From the NCBI GenBank assembly GCA_032158295.1, contig CM063254.1, positions 6,986,614-7,050,613 on the forward strand: a stretch of DNA of 64,000 nt. The letters are read 5' to 3'. The notes beneath the pieces are model-generated. The model did no database searches, was not told where the DNA came from, and was given only the letters and a program-made list of their open reading frames with translations. The stretch comes from Pycnopodia helianthoides. Lineage: Eukaryota; Echinodermata; Asteroidea; Forcipulatida; Asteriidae. Each line of letters opens with the position of its first letter. Within the stretch, counting starts at the first letter, position 1. Of the stretch, positions 12,012 to 24,200 are shown piece after piece. Made by a program: the position numbers and the translations under genes.

Positions 12012-12923
12012 GTTGGGCCCAGTCCCCAACTTGAATGTTACAGTTCGTACGGCTCAATTACTCCGGGGATTGCCTAGTGACTGTGATCGTGTTTCTCTCG
12101 GCTTACATCGTGTCTCGACATTCATAGGTGACACATAAAGAGTATTCCTCATGCATGGATGAGAAATTTCAGACTTTCATCTGAATTCAGATCTTATGTC
12201 TATACCCGGCAACGAAAAAAGTAGAGTTATTTACTTCAGAGAAGTAATCTGCTCTATGATCTACATATCTAGCGCTGCGGGGATACTGTTCCCGAAAGTG
12301 CTCTTTGAAAATTAATATGTAACTTTAAGAGCTACTAAATGGTGGAAATGGCATAATTTCAACATTTCTACTGAACTTTTGATGCTCAGTTCCGACCTTT
12401 TTGTCAGCAATGATTCTCAACCCTTGAGAATCGGAATTGTTTCTCCATCGTGTGCCTGCAGTGCGACTGAATTTACCCTTTCACCACAACAACTAGCAGC
12501 CAGTTTCAACGATCCAATGCATTCCGGCTCTACTGAGGCATATAACCCTAATTATGCACAGTCTAGTCTGGTTACACTTTCCAATGGCACGTTTTCACGC
12601 ACGTGCTACGTTGTGGGGTCAGAATTATAATAATAACATTAATATTCATGATTCTCATCATCACTACAGAGAAAACGACACGGATAAGAGACTAACCAAA
12701 ACGCTGGCTCCAACAGCACACACGTCATTAGTACATCTGCTGAGAAACAGGGAACCAGTGGCAGCTACCATAGAACGTGCATGGTTGTGGTTCGTGGTTT
12801 AGCTTCATATGTCTGTTTGGTTATATATCTCGCTCTACTAGTTCCTTGCTCGGTGACCTCTAGATCCCAGCTATGGTTGGGACGTCCAACTGTTGTAACA
12901 CTCAAGTTGGGACTGGTCCCAAC
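12012..12923. mobile_element. TA-flanked TIR element (non-autonomous)
   Basis: The ends are imperfect inverted repeats of about 40 bp. The left end begins GTTGGGCCCAGTCCCCAACT (12012) and the right end finishes GTTGGGACTGGTCCCAAC (12923); the repeat continues inwards through TTGAATGTTACA and its complement. Both ends abut TA (12010-12011 and 12924-12925), the target duplication expected of the Tc1/mariner superfamily. No transposase is readable inside, so I call it non-autonomous. It lies upstream of gene A. Confidence 0.65.
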
Positions 12924-13429
12924 TAAGATTTCGTGTTACACAAACCTGTAAACACAGTTGCGTGCGAGGGGGAATTCCCATATTTTTGCCGTTTGTACCG
13001 CGGATTGGTTAAACTCGTCTCGTGATACACGACAAAGTGCATGAACGCTGCATGAGTGTCATTCCGTGTCAAATAATCACGCCTCCAGAGTCAAATTTAA
13101 CCAGCATTGGTGAAGGTGGATTGCTTGTAATCATTTGTCTTAATCCATTCAAATTTTAAGGCAGTTTTTTGTAAGCACATTTTCTACAGCTGTGGCATTT
13201 CTTTTACCTAAAATTTAATAAGATCAAATTTGATTGTATATTTAATATATTTTTATGTTGGGGGGGGGGGTGTTTCTTTTCCCCCTTTTTTATAAAATAG
13301 TGGATAGTAAAAAAAAAAGGAGGCGGGCGGGGACGAGAAACATTTGTTACTTGGCCTTACCTAAACTTTCGACTAAAACAGATTCACTTTTGTATCTATA
13401 GCAGTAATTAGTAGTAGATTATATAATAA

Positions 13430-13604
13430 GGGAATAAAAGAGTGGTGACGAGGTCCTTAACCAGCCGTTTAAAACCGGCAGGGTCGTGGCCGTGTGATAA
13501 AGCACCAAACCGAAGGCAAGGTCCTTTATCGCACGGGGGCTCGGTCTTTTATCGCACGGCCACGACCCTGCCGGTATAGACCGAGTCACTACTCTTTTAT
13601 TCCC
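13430..13604. repeat. Fold-back (long inverted repeat) element
   Basis: Two nested pairs of arms: outer GGGAATAAAAGAGTGGTGAC (13430) against its near-complement at 13585-13604, and inner ACCGGCAGGGTCGTGG at 13474-13489 against 13560-13575. The inner arm extends as GCCGTGTGATAAA. The spacer is about 45 bases. The composition is a miniature fold-back element rather than a gene. Confidence 0.75.
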
Positions 13605-13626
13605 GCTCATAATTGCTCTTTTTGTT

Positions 13627-13663
13627 AACAATATTACGCCTTTTAATAAGGCGTAATATTGTT
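13627..13663. repeat. Perfect 16-bp palindrome with 5-nt loop
   Basis: AACAATATTACGCCTT at 13627-13642 is exactly complementary to 13648-13663, with loop TTAAT. It follows the fold-back element by 22 bases. It could be a separate small fold-back or part of the same insertion. Confidence 0.7.
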
Positions 13664-14620
13664 GAAACATCTGTACAACTTTTCTGTTAACTTTTAATTC
13701 CTGTCACGTCATCGGGCCTCGTTTTGCGTACCACGCTCAACTGTTTGCGTACGCGCGCGTACTAACATATTTTAAATTTAATACCAGGGCCCAATTTCAT
13801 AGAGCTACTTACTAAGCACAACAAAATTATGTATACCAGAATAAGGTTACCAGCCAAACTGCCATGCCACATGTACAATTTGTGACTGGTATCCTGCCCA
13901 TCTCCGTTTAGTCACCTGGAAATAGATGGGTTTTTTTAAACATAAGAGTTTATGTATATTAACAATAAAACAATTTTTTGAGTAATTGTTTGTGAGGATT
14001 TATATGTTAAAAAAAATAGATAAAGTTGTTCGGGGGTTGACTCCGCCCATCCCCTTTTGTGACGTCAATCAAGGCAGACTTCGCCTCGATCGAACATCGA
14101 CCCCCCTTGAATTTGCTTGCGTTTATGTTGTAAACACACGTGCAAGTAGGTCCCAGTAGTGATCTTGTACGTTTCGAAAAAGGGGGTTTTTCTTGCATTT
14201 TCCGGCCATGCCGACCAGGTGTATTGCTGCTGTATGCAGCTAAACAACTAATGATGGGGTCAGTCAGCATTTGTTTCCTGCAGATCCCAAGTATAAGCGG
14301 TTGTGGGCCGCGAAGTCAGACTAACGACGTCGTTTTCGGCGCGATGTGCCAGCTAGTACGCTAGCTAGTACATGTATATTGTGATGTGGGTGACGTCCGC
14401 ATACGCACATTTTTTTCCTTCAAATATCGTGCCTTGATTGACGTCACGAACAGCGCCACCATGTGTCAAGGTAAAGGGGGGCCAACTCTTAAATTTGTAA
14501 TTAAAATAAAAACTAATTTTTAAAAACCCTAGGTAACTGTTTATTCACATTCCACTCATCAAAATACATATATTAATGACAAAAGCATTTTTCTTTCAAA
14601 ATACCACTGCCAGGTGCCTC

Positions 14621-14954
14621 TAAAGGCCCTGTACACTATTGGTAAGATCGAAAAACACAATGTATCACATATAACTTACATGATTTAAAGTAAGTAATGG
14701 TAGAAAGGGTTCCTTAAAATATTTCTGCCTAAAATGCTATCGTTTCTGAGAAACGAGTAAAACAATAGTAATTATCGCGCGCGATAATTTGAAAAAACAG
14801 AAAACACATAAGATCTCTTTTCACTATTTTCTCGTGACCTCGATGACCAATTGAGTTAAAACTTTCACAGGTTTGTTTGTTCATGCATATGTTTAATCAC
14901 ACAAAATGTGGACACTGATTTTGAGCTGTTACCAAAAGTGTACAATACCTTTAA
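14621..14954. mobile_element. MITE with about 26-bp terminal inverted repeats
   Basis: It starts TAAAGGCCCTGTACACTATT and ends GTGTACAATACCTTTAA, giving inverted ends of the form TTAAAGG...TGTACACT..TGGTAA. The interior includes a palindromic ATTATCGCGCGCGATAAT. The layout (TTAA-type ends, GGTTTGTT and TCGATGACC words inside) resembles the abundant fold-back MITEs of echinoderm genomes, and is related in structure to the copy at 46127-46516. Confidence 0.65.
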
Positions 14955-17499
14955 GCCATTTATTAAGTTCTATGAAATTGGACCCAAAATGTGTTGCTTG
15001 CGTTTCGCGTAAATTAGCGCCTGCGTAACCTTTGACACCAAAGGTGTTTTTAAACACGTGATCTCCTCTCGACCAATCCGAACGAATAAACTGTCCCAGG
15101 CTTTTAAAAATAATTATTTTTCTCCGACTCTGATTAATGAAATCAACCGTAAGGCATGATAATATTGACTTTTATTTAGCCCTCGGTAAAAAAGTAGGAA
15201 ATTATATTTAGTTGAGGGTTGACCTACACGGCCCTATGGTACATGCTTTAATCGACGTTCAGAACATTTAATGACAACCTCACTGACCCCCCTCCCCCCG
15301 CAAAATCAGTTTATATTAGGAAGAATATCATGCCTGCACCAGACTCAAATGCAAAATTAAATCCGTCATCCAAAAATTGTTAAGCCTTATATACCAAGGT
15401 TTACAACAAAATTGTTCACTAGTTTTAACTACATTTGCGTTCATTTGTCTTGATTTCAAGAGCTGAGAATCATTAGTTTCCCCATAAAGGCTGACCGAAA
15501 ATGTTGTTCACCTTTCTATCCGCCCTTTTGGGGGAAAAACATTGTTTAACTGAACAAAAGTACTGCGGCCAGCAATTGTGTTCTGATCTGGATTGCTTGC
15601 AATCAGAAAGTGTTACTAAGTATATTTACTCGCTTATCAATAACAAATACTAGCAGGGGTATGAGTTGCATTTAGGCTGGTAACTTAGTTGGTAAGCAGA
15701 ATTAGTTAATAATCAGATTTCTAAAATTGGAACCAGTCTACAGACAGCATAGGAAAGCAATTTGATGATTTTTTATATTTTTTTTTTATAAAACAGTGGT
15801 TATGAATAAACACACTATTTAGTCTAAATACTAGACATTAGGTACAAGAAGAGTAGTTTAAACATTTCTTAAAATTGAGTTTCGAGAATTGGGAATCATT
15901 TTGAAAATATATCCACAAATTTAAAAGGTAGAAACTTTATGATACAAATTCCATAAGTTTTACATCTTTTTATGATACGTGTCATCAAGCCATCTCAGGA
16001 GTATTCTAAGATGTTCTTTGTGGTTTACAGCTAATTACCCACCTTAAGACTGTTTCCATTTTGCTTTCCAATCACATTTGAGTAATTCAAAAACTCATGA
16101 TATTTGATGATAATCAAGTCGTTTTAAATGCAGTCCAATGTTCTTAATTTTTCTTTGAAAACAGGAGAGCATTTTTATATATACAGCAATGAAACCTTTA
16201 TCTGTCCACAGAAAGAATGACTGTGTACATTTACAAAGCAGTGTACTGCACCTTTATTACACAGAATTACATAGGTCTACCATAGGTCTTGCCTGCGTTT
16301 GTCTGCTTAATATGTGCGGGGTTACATACCTGTGGGTAATAGTAATTAAATTTACTTTTGTGACCCCTGACCCACATATCGTCTTTTTATATGTTGTCTT
16401 CGGTTGTTTTCATTTCATATGCGTTGTTTTTGTGGCCCCTACACTTACACTTACACTTACACTTATACAGTGTCGTCTTTTGTGTTTATTTTGTTTACTT
16501 TGTGTTTCGTAGTTGTCATACTTTTTTTGCTCAGTTTTTGTTTTTCATACCGTGTTTGTTCATTGTGTAATGTTTTGGTCGAATAAATAACAATAATAAT
16601 AATAATAAACTGATTGGTGGGCACAACACAGAGTCCAATTGACTTTAAAAGATCTATCGTCATCCAGTATTGTATCGAGAGATGCTTCACCAGATTGTGT
16701 ACTTTGAAAGTGCTTACGAGACAAAAGTGCACCGATTACAAGATTTCCTATTGTATCAAACCTTTCTTGTCACACTTTTGCAACTCTTCATACATAGTTA
16801 AAGTAGTCAAATGATGACCTGAAAAACTTGTATCGAGTAAGAAACAGTTAGTATTTGTATTTGTTCTAAGGAATTTACAGACTGATTTTGGAAAATTTAA
16901 TATAATCTTCCCATCTGTAGCTGAAAGGAAACATAGTCGACTGTAGTCATTAAACCTTGTTTGTGACAACTATAGTTGTGTTTAATAAAAGGTTATAACC
17001 TTTTAACATCACTTATATCCACATCCTTTGGATAAAAGTAAGAAACCAAAACTACACTTATCTGAAAGCATGTTTATAATAAACAGTAGGGGCTTAAGAA
17101 GTGCTCCTTAAGAAGTAGTTCTGAGTAAAATATGGAGAAAGAATGAAAGGAATACATTTTTAATTGAGTATAAGGACATATTATACAATGTTTTTTACAA
17201 TAAAAACTATGTATTTTTACTTTGAAAACTATCGGAATGGCAAATCACCTCTATCATTTAAAGTAAAACTCTTGCATAATATTTATCATTTTTTGTTACC
17301 AAACTGGAGTTGCATAATTTTATGTACAAATAACTAAAGTTGTTCACCCTATGAATAAATGTAGCTTTAATTATCTTACATCAGTTATACACAATATAAA
17401 ACACCATACTTTTAACAAAATAATTTGGTTTGCCTTCCACCGATGTTTAGTCTTCAGTGTAAAGTTGCGCTTTCTGAGTCCTGGTGAAAAACTAAAAAA
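14955..17499. other. Intergenic DNA between genes A and B
   Basis: No supported gene. It holds a short tandem ACTTAC array at 16440-16470, and a T-rich segment ending in GAATAAATA followed by an AAT microsatellite (about 16580-16608), which could be the 3' end of a LINE. The words TCTCGACCAATC and ATAAACTGTCCCA at 15073-15101 recur at about 46955-46985. Confidence 0.45.
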
Positions 17500-17504
17500 G
17501 TCAC

Positions 17505-17572
17505 CTCAGATGGGGTTCGAACCCACAATCCCCTTAACTGATACACTACTAAGGTCATCCGGTGACAAGTGT
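17505..17572 (-). repeat. tRNA-like SINE head
   Basis: On the minus strand there is an A-box-like TGACCTTAGTAGTG and a B box GGGTTCGAACCC. GTCACC at the 5' side can pair with GGTGAC at the 3' side, and the T stem pairs. The anticodon arm is not convincing, so I read it as a tRNA-derived repeat, not a working tRNA gene. Translation of this segment explains the spurious open frame 17351-17752. Confidence 0.5.
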
Positions 17573-18444
17573 AAGCAAAGAAGGATCCTGTTTATCCAGG
17601 AAATACAGCATGCTGATAAAATGTACAAATTCAAATATTGCTCTTTAAAAATAACTACAATTCATGTAAGAAGACTAGAACAAACTAGTCAGAATATTGC
17701 AAGAACTAATACGGTCCTTACTCCTAAGAACCAAGTCCAAGGGTTCCTGTAAAGAACCATTCCGAGAATTGATAAAGCGACTCAGGGATACAAAGATTAC
17801 ACTTAAAAAGGAAAACTGTTTGAAACCCATTCGCCAGGCATAAAACCAAGCAAATTCGATGTTATAAACACACCATGTACGTGATATTTAAGCAATTCTA
17901 CATTCTGGATATTACATTAAAACCCTTACAGTCCCTAATCCTCCTATATCCAATTGCCAAAAAGAAAAATTACGAAAGACTGGGGCAAGTTGGCCCAAAT
18001 AACAATTGCTTATCACAGGGTTTCCAATTTTAACTAAGTCCAGACAATTTGGTCCATATTGATATTGGAGAAGAGGATATTGGAGGGATTGAGGCGTGGC
18101 GAAATGCTATAGCAAAAATGCCTTGTCTGTAAGGATTTTAATGATAAGAGTTGCACCAAATGACACCCTAAACCATTTTGTAATACACTACAGGGATCGT
18201 TATAGTCCGACGACAACAAATCTTGTAAAATGGGTATCGACTGATATGAAGCACGCTCAATGATACAGCATTGTACGTTTTAGTTACAGGTTTACAGACT
18301 AACCACAAATATAAACCATAATTTGATCATAAAAGTAATGTTGTGGCATTAAAAAAGAGCTTTATATGAAGCCCGCTCAAAATACAGCATATTTAATTTA
18401 AAGGTTTACAGACATAAACAGTATTTTTTATCATATTGAGTCAT

Positions 18445-18450
18445 TTTATT
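18445..18450 (-). terminator. Possible polyadenylation signal for gene B
   Basis: AATAAA on the minus strand, 335 bases past the main stop codon and 109 bases past the stop of the duplicated terminal exon. It is placed so that it could serve either 3' end. Confidence 0.4.
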
Positions 18451-18480
18451 TTCTGTAAAGGCAACTTTCACATACACAAA

Positions 18481-18938
18481 ATTCCTGAAAATTTCAAGTG
18501 TGAAGGGGAAACAATGCCTGAAATCAGGTAAAGTTAAAAGGCATCAACTGGTTCCTTGTTACTGGAATTTTATGAGATACTCTGGGTATGCATGTACATC
18601 ATGAAATATTACATTAATGTCTGGAGCATTCATGTTGTCAACCATACTGTCAAACAAATCATATGGACTCTGTGGTTTGTTAGGTGGAAAGTTTATTCCT
18701 TGGCTGCCTCTGTTTCCTGAAAATTTCAAAGTAAAGGGAAATCAATGAAAAAGCCTAAAGTCAAAGGCATCAACTGGTTCCTTGTTACTGGAATTTGATT
18801 AGATACTCTGGGTATGCCTGTGCATCATGAAAGATTACATAAATGCCTGGAGAATTTATGTTGTCCACCACACTGTCATACAATTCACCTGGACTCTGTG
18901 GTTTGTTAGGTGGAGTGATCATTCCTTGGCTGCCTCTG
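18481..18938. repeat. Tandem duplication of the gene B 3' end (2 units)
   Basis: Unit 1 (18481-18713) and unit 2 (18714-18938) each contain TTCCTGAAAATTTCAA, GCATCAACTGGTTCCTTGTT, ACTGGAATTT, GATACTCTGGGTATG and TGGACTCTGTGGTTTGTTAG in the same order. The unit covers the last part of the terminal coding exon plus the first part of the 3' UTR. Divergence by eye is moderate, so the duplication is not recent. Confidence 0.85.
18559..18716 (-). CDS. Duplicated alternative terminal exon of gene B
   Basis: The downstream copy of the duplicated gene B 3' end keeps an open frame of 52 codons ending in [12 protein letters not shown] and a TAA at 18561-18559. It is preceded by a good acceptor (TTGAAATTTTCAG, AG at 18718-18717). 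The exon is 158 nt and fits the phase-1 donor at 19889, so splicing would be in frame. The product would have the catalytic C-terminal strand but lack the segment of the main exon that holds the triad tyrosine (GTYFAV), so it should be inactive as a transferase if made. Retention of an open frame suggests past or present use; this is inference. Confidence 0.55.
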
Positions 18939-21270
18939 ATGTAATCTCCAACAAGAACCTTTGTCACAAAAATATGCTTTGTGCCATTTGCATCTGGTTT
19001 AGCATATTGAGAATGTGCAGAGTAGCTTGCTGCAACAGCAAAATAGGTGCCATTTCCAAATGCAGTTGCTGAGGAAAAGAGTTACAAAATAGTTAAATAA
19101 GTATTTTGACAAAACTGACCCGAACGTATCTCCTGATGATTGATAAAAAAGTATATTAATTTGTTATTTTAAAGTTATCTTTCTTGGAGTAAATTCATAC
19201 AATTTGTTAATGTACTTTGTTTTTGCTTTTGTTCTGAACTTGATTCATTGGTAATTGCCATACATTTTTCCTTGACTTGTTAAAGCTTCAAAATGTTGCA
19301 TTTTATTGAATTTTTGTGAAAGGGAACAACTTGACTTGCAAGTAAATAATCAAGTCTGAATCAGGATAGTCAAGTAATAGTCCAAATTCAAGACTAAGTG
19401 CCAATGTGACTTGAGTAAAGTCTAAGTTTAGTAATCACCGTCCAAGTGATTTAAGTTAGCCGCAAACCGACCCCTGGACTCAAATCCGTCAACACTAGTT
19501 GTCTTGTCTGGTCTCCTTATTGTTGGTTATAATTTATATACAAAGATATTTAACCATCCAAGCACAAGTAATTTCTTCTATTTAACAAAAAATATATATA
19601 AGCAATAATGTTGGTTATTTTTTAGTGGTTAATATATATTGAGTGCTTGACCAAATATTGCACCAGTAATAATTTATATACAAAAGATATTTAACTATCA
19701 AATTACATGTAATTTCTTTTTAATTTCGTCTTTATATACGCAATAACGTTTAGTATTTTTCAGTGGTGAATATATATTGAGTGCTTGACCCAAAATTGCA
19801 CAAGCTTATAAAACCAGGCTGATGCTGTATTGATTGTTAAACTATTTGTAAATTATACATACAACTTATTTACTAATAACGTACTTACCATTCTTCCCAC
19901 AAAAGCTGCGGTTGAAACCATGACTACTGATTTTCTTAGAGGTTTGTTCATCTGTTCCATGGTAGAGATCCATCTCAACATTAGTTTTACTCAGACGATT
20001 CTCTAGTGCGGTTCTACGGGCCTGATACTGCATTATCAAATCTTGATTTTGAATTCTCTCTATCTACAAATCATACAAAAAACAAAAAGTTCGTTTGAAG
20101 TATGTTTCCAGAGTCCCACGCAAATATTTTGGAATTTTTAAACACCATATTACTTTCGTATGGGTACAGCTATTCAACTCAGTCAATTGTATCATGTAAG
20201 TGGGTTAACAGTTACTTCTGGTAAAATTTCAAGTCTTAAGGGGAGTCTCAAGATGTCATAGAATTTCTTGAAGTTGCTTCACATCATCCCTCACTGAATA
20301 GCGAAAACTTTTCTTTCACATCTCTAAATGTTTGTTCATCTTAATAACTATTGTGTTCAAACCCTTTTACACAAGGTAAAAGAATCAATGAAATCTTCCA
20401 TCCCAGCTCCAAACACAAATACCTTGAATACACTTTAAACACATTTCTTTCTGCAAAGTATCTAGCCATGAATCTTCATTTTACCGTTTTGAATTTCTTA
20501 ACGTGAACTGAAGTTTTAGTTTTCTCTTCAATGGCAGACTACAAAAGGCTTGTACTTAGATGCATGTCTTTCACAAAAGTGTTGTGTTTGATGCTATTAA
20601 TAACTGCATGCAAAACAATAAAAACTAGAAGTTCAGTTTTGTTAGATTACAAAAACATAGGTGTTCATAATTGATGTCATCAAACGATAATTGAACCAAT
20701 TGATGCAACATTTCACCTTTCAACTTAAAATTACCGGAAGTAAAGGTCAAATGGGGTCACAATCTGTATAAGACTTAAAAGAGTTCCTCAAGAGCTTTCA
20801 TACCATAAAAAACATTTAAAAAAACAAAACAACAAATAACAGAACAGAACCTGAAACCAGAACACTAAAAACAGAACAATAACAGTACGTTTGTTGGCCA
20901 AATACCTAAAAAGAAACAACACAGCAATATCAATAGGTGTTCGCATAGTTGACCAATCACCTAAAAATCATTCCTTGGTCAGCCTTTTTTGGAGTCAAAT
21001 GGCATGTAAAGAAATGTACACAGTCACACATAGTGAATACGACTCCAAAAATAGCACAAGATTTATTGTGGCTGATGATGTCAGGTGGACTTGGTTAATT
21101 TATGAAAATAATGAATACCTCAATAATGTTGACAGCACCCATCCCCATAGATGCTCGAAACTTGGTTTCTACAGTTGTGTACTCTGCAGTTCCCGCAGTC
21201 AGCTTTACCATTTTGGTTAACTCTCCTTGCTTCATCGGTATCCAGTTACTTGGTGTTTCAAATTTGGCAG
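18785..21270 (-). other. PARP catalytic domain exons of gene B
   Basis: Three exons (21270-21119, 20063-19889, 19068-18785) encode the ADP-ribosyltransferase fold. Recognisable stretches are PSNWIPM and [17 protein letters not shown] at the start, ERIQN, then [20 protein letters not shown] with the NAD-binding histidine, [20 protein letters not shown] with the tyrosine, and AYPEYLIKF at the end. Leucine in place of the glutamate of poly-ADP-ribosylating PARPs predicts mono-ADP-ribosylation. The D-loop region is not unusual in length. Confidence 0.88.
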
Positions 21271-24200
21271 CTACGGATAAATTGCACAACAAATTTAAAC
21301 TACAACTTTAAAGGGACACACTGGCTTCGTTGGGCTATTTGGGCTACAAAATAGACTAAAACATGACTCCAAAGGTCTTCCCGGAATGGAATCGAACGGT
21401 TCCTAAAAGAAACCTTCAAATTTGGCGATCTAACAAATGTTGTCTGTGATTCCACATCAATAAATTAGGTAAGCAAGCTATTATGTCACGTTAAGCAACT
21501 TATAGCTTCAGGTAGTTTTTATGTACATCATGTACAAGTAATTTAAGTAGTTTCAAACCAGGGCTCAATCTCATTGTATGTTCACCATGGAGTAATGATC
21601 ACATGGTCCACTGTCGGGTTAGTGTTAAAGTTTTGTACGAGCTGTATACTCAGCTAAGAATGCTTTTTATGTGAAGTGTACAGGAGCACACATTTCTTGA
21701 TTGCCTGTGAAATGCTTAGGTTAATTGTAGATTTTCCTGCTAACCTTAGCCCCTATTCTTTTTCTCCTAATGGTTTGCCGAGCAAACAAATTAGGCCAAG
21801 GGTTGATGTTAGGCAATTAGCTTGGTATCAAAAATTACATTTGAAGTGCTTTCCTTCTAAACTTCTATCATCTTGTGACTTCAATGCACAAATAATAAAG
21901 TGGGGTATGACTTGGGAGATTAAACAGTAGGAACTTGGGTTTCACATTGCACAATTGTATTTTCCTACCTATTTCCAACCTTCATAATATTCACAATTAA
22001 CATAGTTCAAGTTTAAGTGTCACTTTTAACTTAATATCTCAAGTGAGTCATTTGTAAACAATTGATAAACAACCGGTTCCAAATTTTTACCACTTTTCAA
22101 GTCGACACGATGGACATTTATTACACTTCTATTCAATGTTTCCTGCATCTGTTGGAAGTCAATGATTGCGCTTCCGTCTTCCAGTTCAAGTGTAACATTT
22201 GGCCTTTTCTTCTGGTAGGCCTCCTCTAGGATGGCATTAACCTCTTCATCATAGTCTTCCATACCTAATGAAGTGCTGTACTTCCACTTCACCTGTAGTT
22301 TAAACAAAAACAATTGCGAAGATGAAGAGCTTCCCTTCAGCTAACTAGCACTGTTGAAACAAAATGTAACTCCGATTTTGTTAGAGGACCAATGGCAAGG
22401 TCAGACTTAATGAATTGTCCAAGCACAACACACATTCTTGTGTAAATTTTTTAACAGTAAATGTGCCTTCCAAAGGCACAAAGTGTGCATTTCAACTTTC
22501 TTATAATTCAAAACTTTCTCATGGAAACTAAGCTCCTGTCTACTAAACATTATAAACCTCAAACAAGGGAAAACTTAAAAAAGATTTTTGGGGGACTATG
22601 TCCCCATCAAACACCAGAGTATGTTCCTGCTTCTGCAAATTACCACTGGTAAGATTATGGAAGTATTTGCAATGGACAGAAATTCCTTGAAGCACTCATT
22701 GACAGTATCCACAGATCGCTTACATATTTCGATGCCAAGGTACAACAAAACATATTTCAATTACTGTAATTGTTTGCACTCACTTCTTTTGAGAGGTGTT
22801 CCATCTTTTGTTTCTCAGTTTCCTCCTTTTGAATTCTTGTGAACATCTGTGAAATGGCCAGTAAGGCATCCTTGACACTGAATTTACATCCCTCCACATG
22901 GATGAACTTGGTACGACCTTTACTCATGGTCACCTAGGGTTGATAGTTTATGGTGTTTGATAAGCATACATTTTTGAATAAAAAAATGTCTGACGTGAAG
23001 GAATAACAATTTTAATAATATAATTCTTGTTTAATCAGTTCGCTTTGGAGGACGCAATAATGTACCAAACTTTTACGCAACAGACAGCGACAGTCTTATA
23101 AACTGAAAATCGGGTATCTGTGTGTGTTGGCGGTGGTTATGTCACCAGGCCGCATGTGGTGAAACACTATAATAGGGGATTGTGCATACACAACTGTTTC
23201 ATGGAGTCCCTGTGGTCATGGTTCAGTGGACCCTGTTTAAAGGCACTGCAAACCATAAACAATTTTGCATTAAAGTTTCCATTTTAAATAATTTGTTGGT
23301 GTTACTTTCAGAAAAGACAGACCAAAAACAATTGTTATAACTTGCATTAAAAAGACATATAACATACATTAACATCATGCTTCCTTCCAATTTGATTAAG
23401 TTCAGCTTTGTGTTCCGTTGTCATCTTGTCAATCAATCCCAACTCATCTGGAAAATCCTGTGTCAGATACAAAATCAAAACATGACATTGTTGCAAAAAC
23501 ACTACTTACGATCTTTTACTTTTGAATGTAAATATATTTTGTAAAAGGTTAACAACACCAGTGCACATTCAATATACAAACTCTTTAACCTTGATTTATT
23601 AGCTTAAATCCATCAAAACATAACTGCATGTTGTTCAGTTCTCTTGGACCAGGATTGTAAACTGATAAAGCTTTCCATGGGGATCAGGCATACTACCAAT
23701 AATCAGAGTCCATCAGGGCAGTTTTGGTGCTCGAGTTACCATGCGACGTTTGACCATAGTAACGCTAGGATGTAAGGAAATTTTAAACATACCCTAGATA
23801 GAAATTCCTCTTCTTGAAAGCTATCTAGTTTGTCTGAGGCCTTCATCAGGGAATTCATATCTAAGGCACAGAGCTGTAGAATGAGCGTCTCTTGAAGCTC
23901 TTCTTCTTTCTTGTCATCTTCAACACCTTCAGAACCGTATACAGCAGAAGTAACCTTCTTAGTTAAAAAGGCTGTTGAGGAAATATCACATTGTTACCTA
24001 ACCTGCATTCTCCGTAATTTACAATTTCACAACTGAAGCTTATAATAACTATATAATTTTTTTTAATGCAGAGAAAGGAGTGCTTTATGTCATGCTGGCA
24101 CCCATTTGGTGTTGAACAGGTGTCTATAAAATGTTACCAGCCTAGGGGTGTTTTTTGAAGGCACAAGTTCATGCAACCAATGAGTGAGGCAAATTCTTAT

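Noticed and set aside
13260..13340. Poly-G / purine tract as a G-quadruplex regulator
   Set aside because: Homopolymer runs of this kind occur in several transposon ends in the window (40570, 42070, 43740, 44150), so they look like repeat-associated slippage.
17351..17752. 133-codon open frame
   Set aside because: Its middle is a translation of a tRNA-like SINE head; the rest is AT-rich without any domain.
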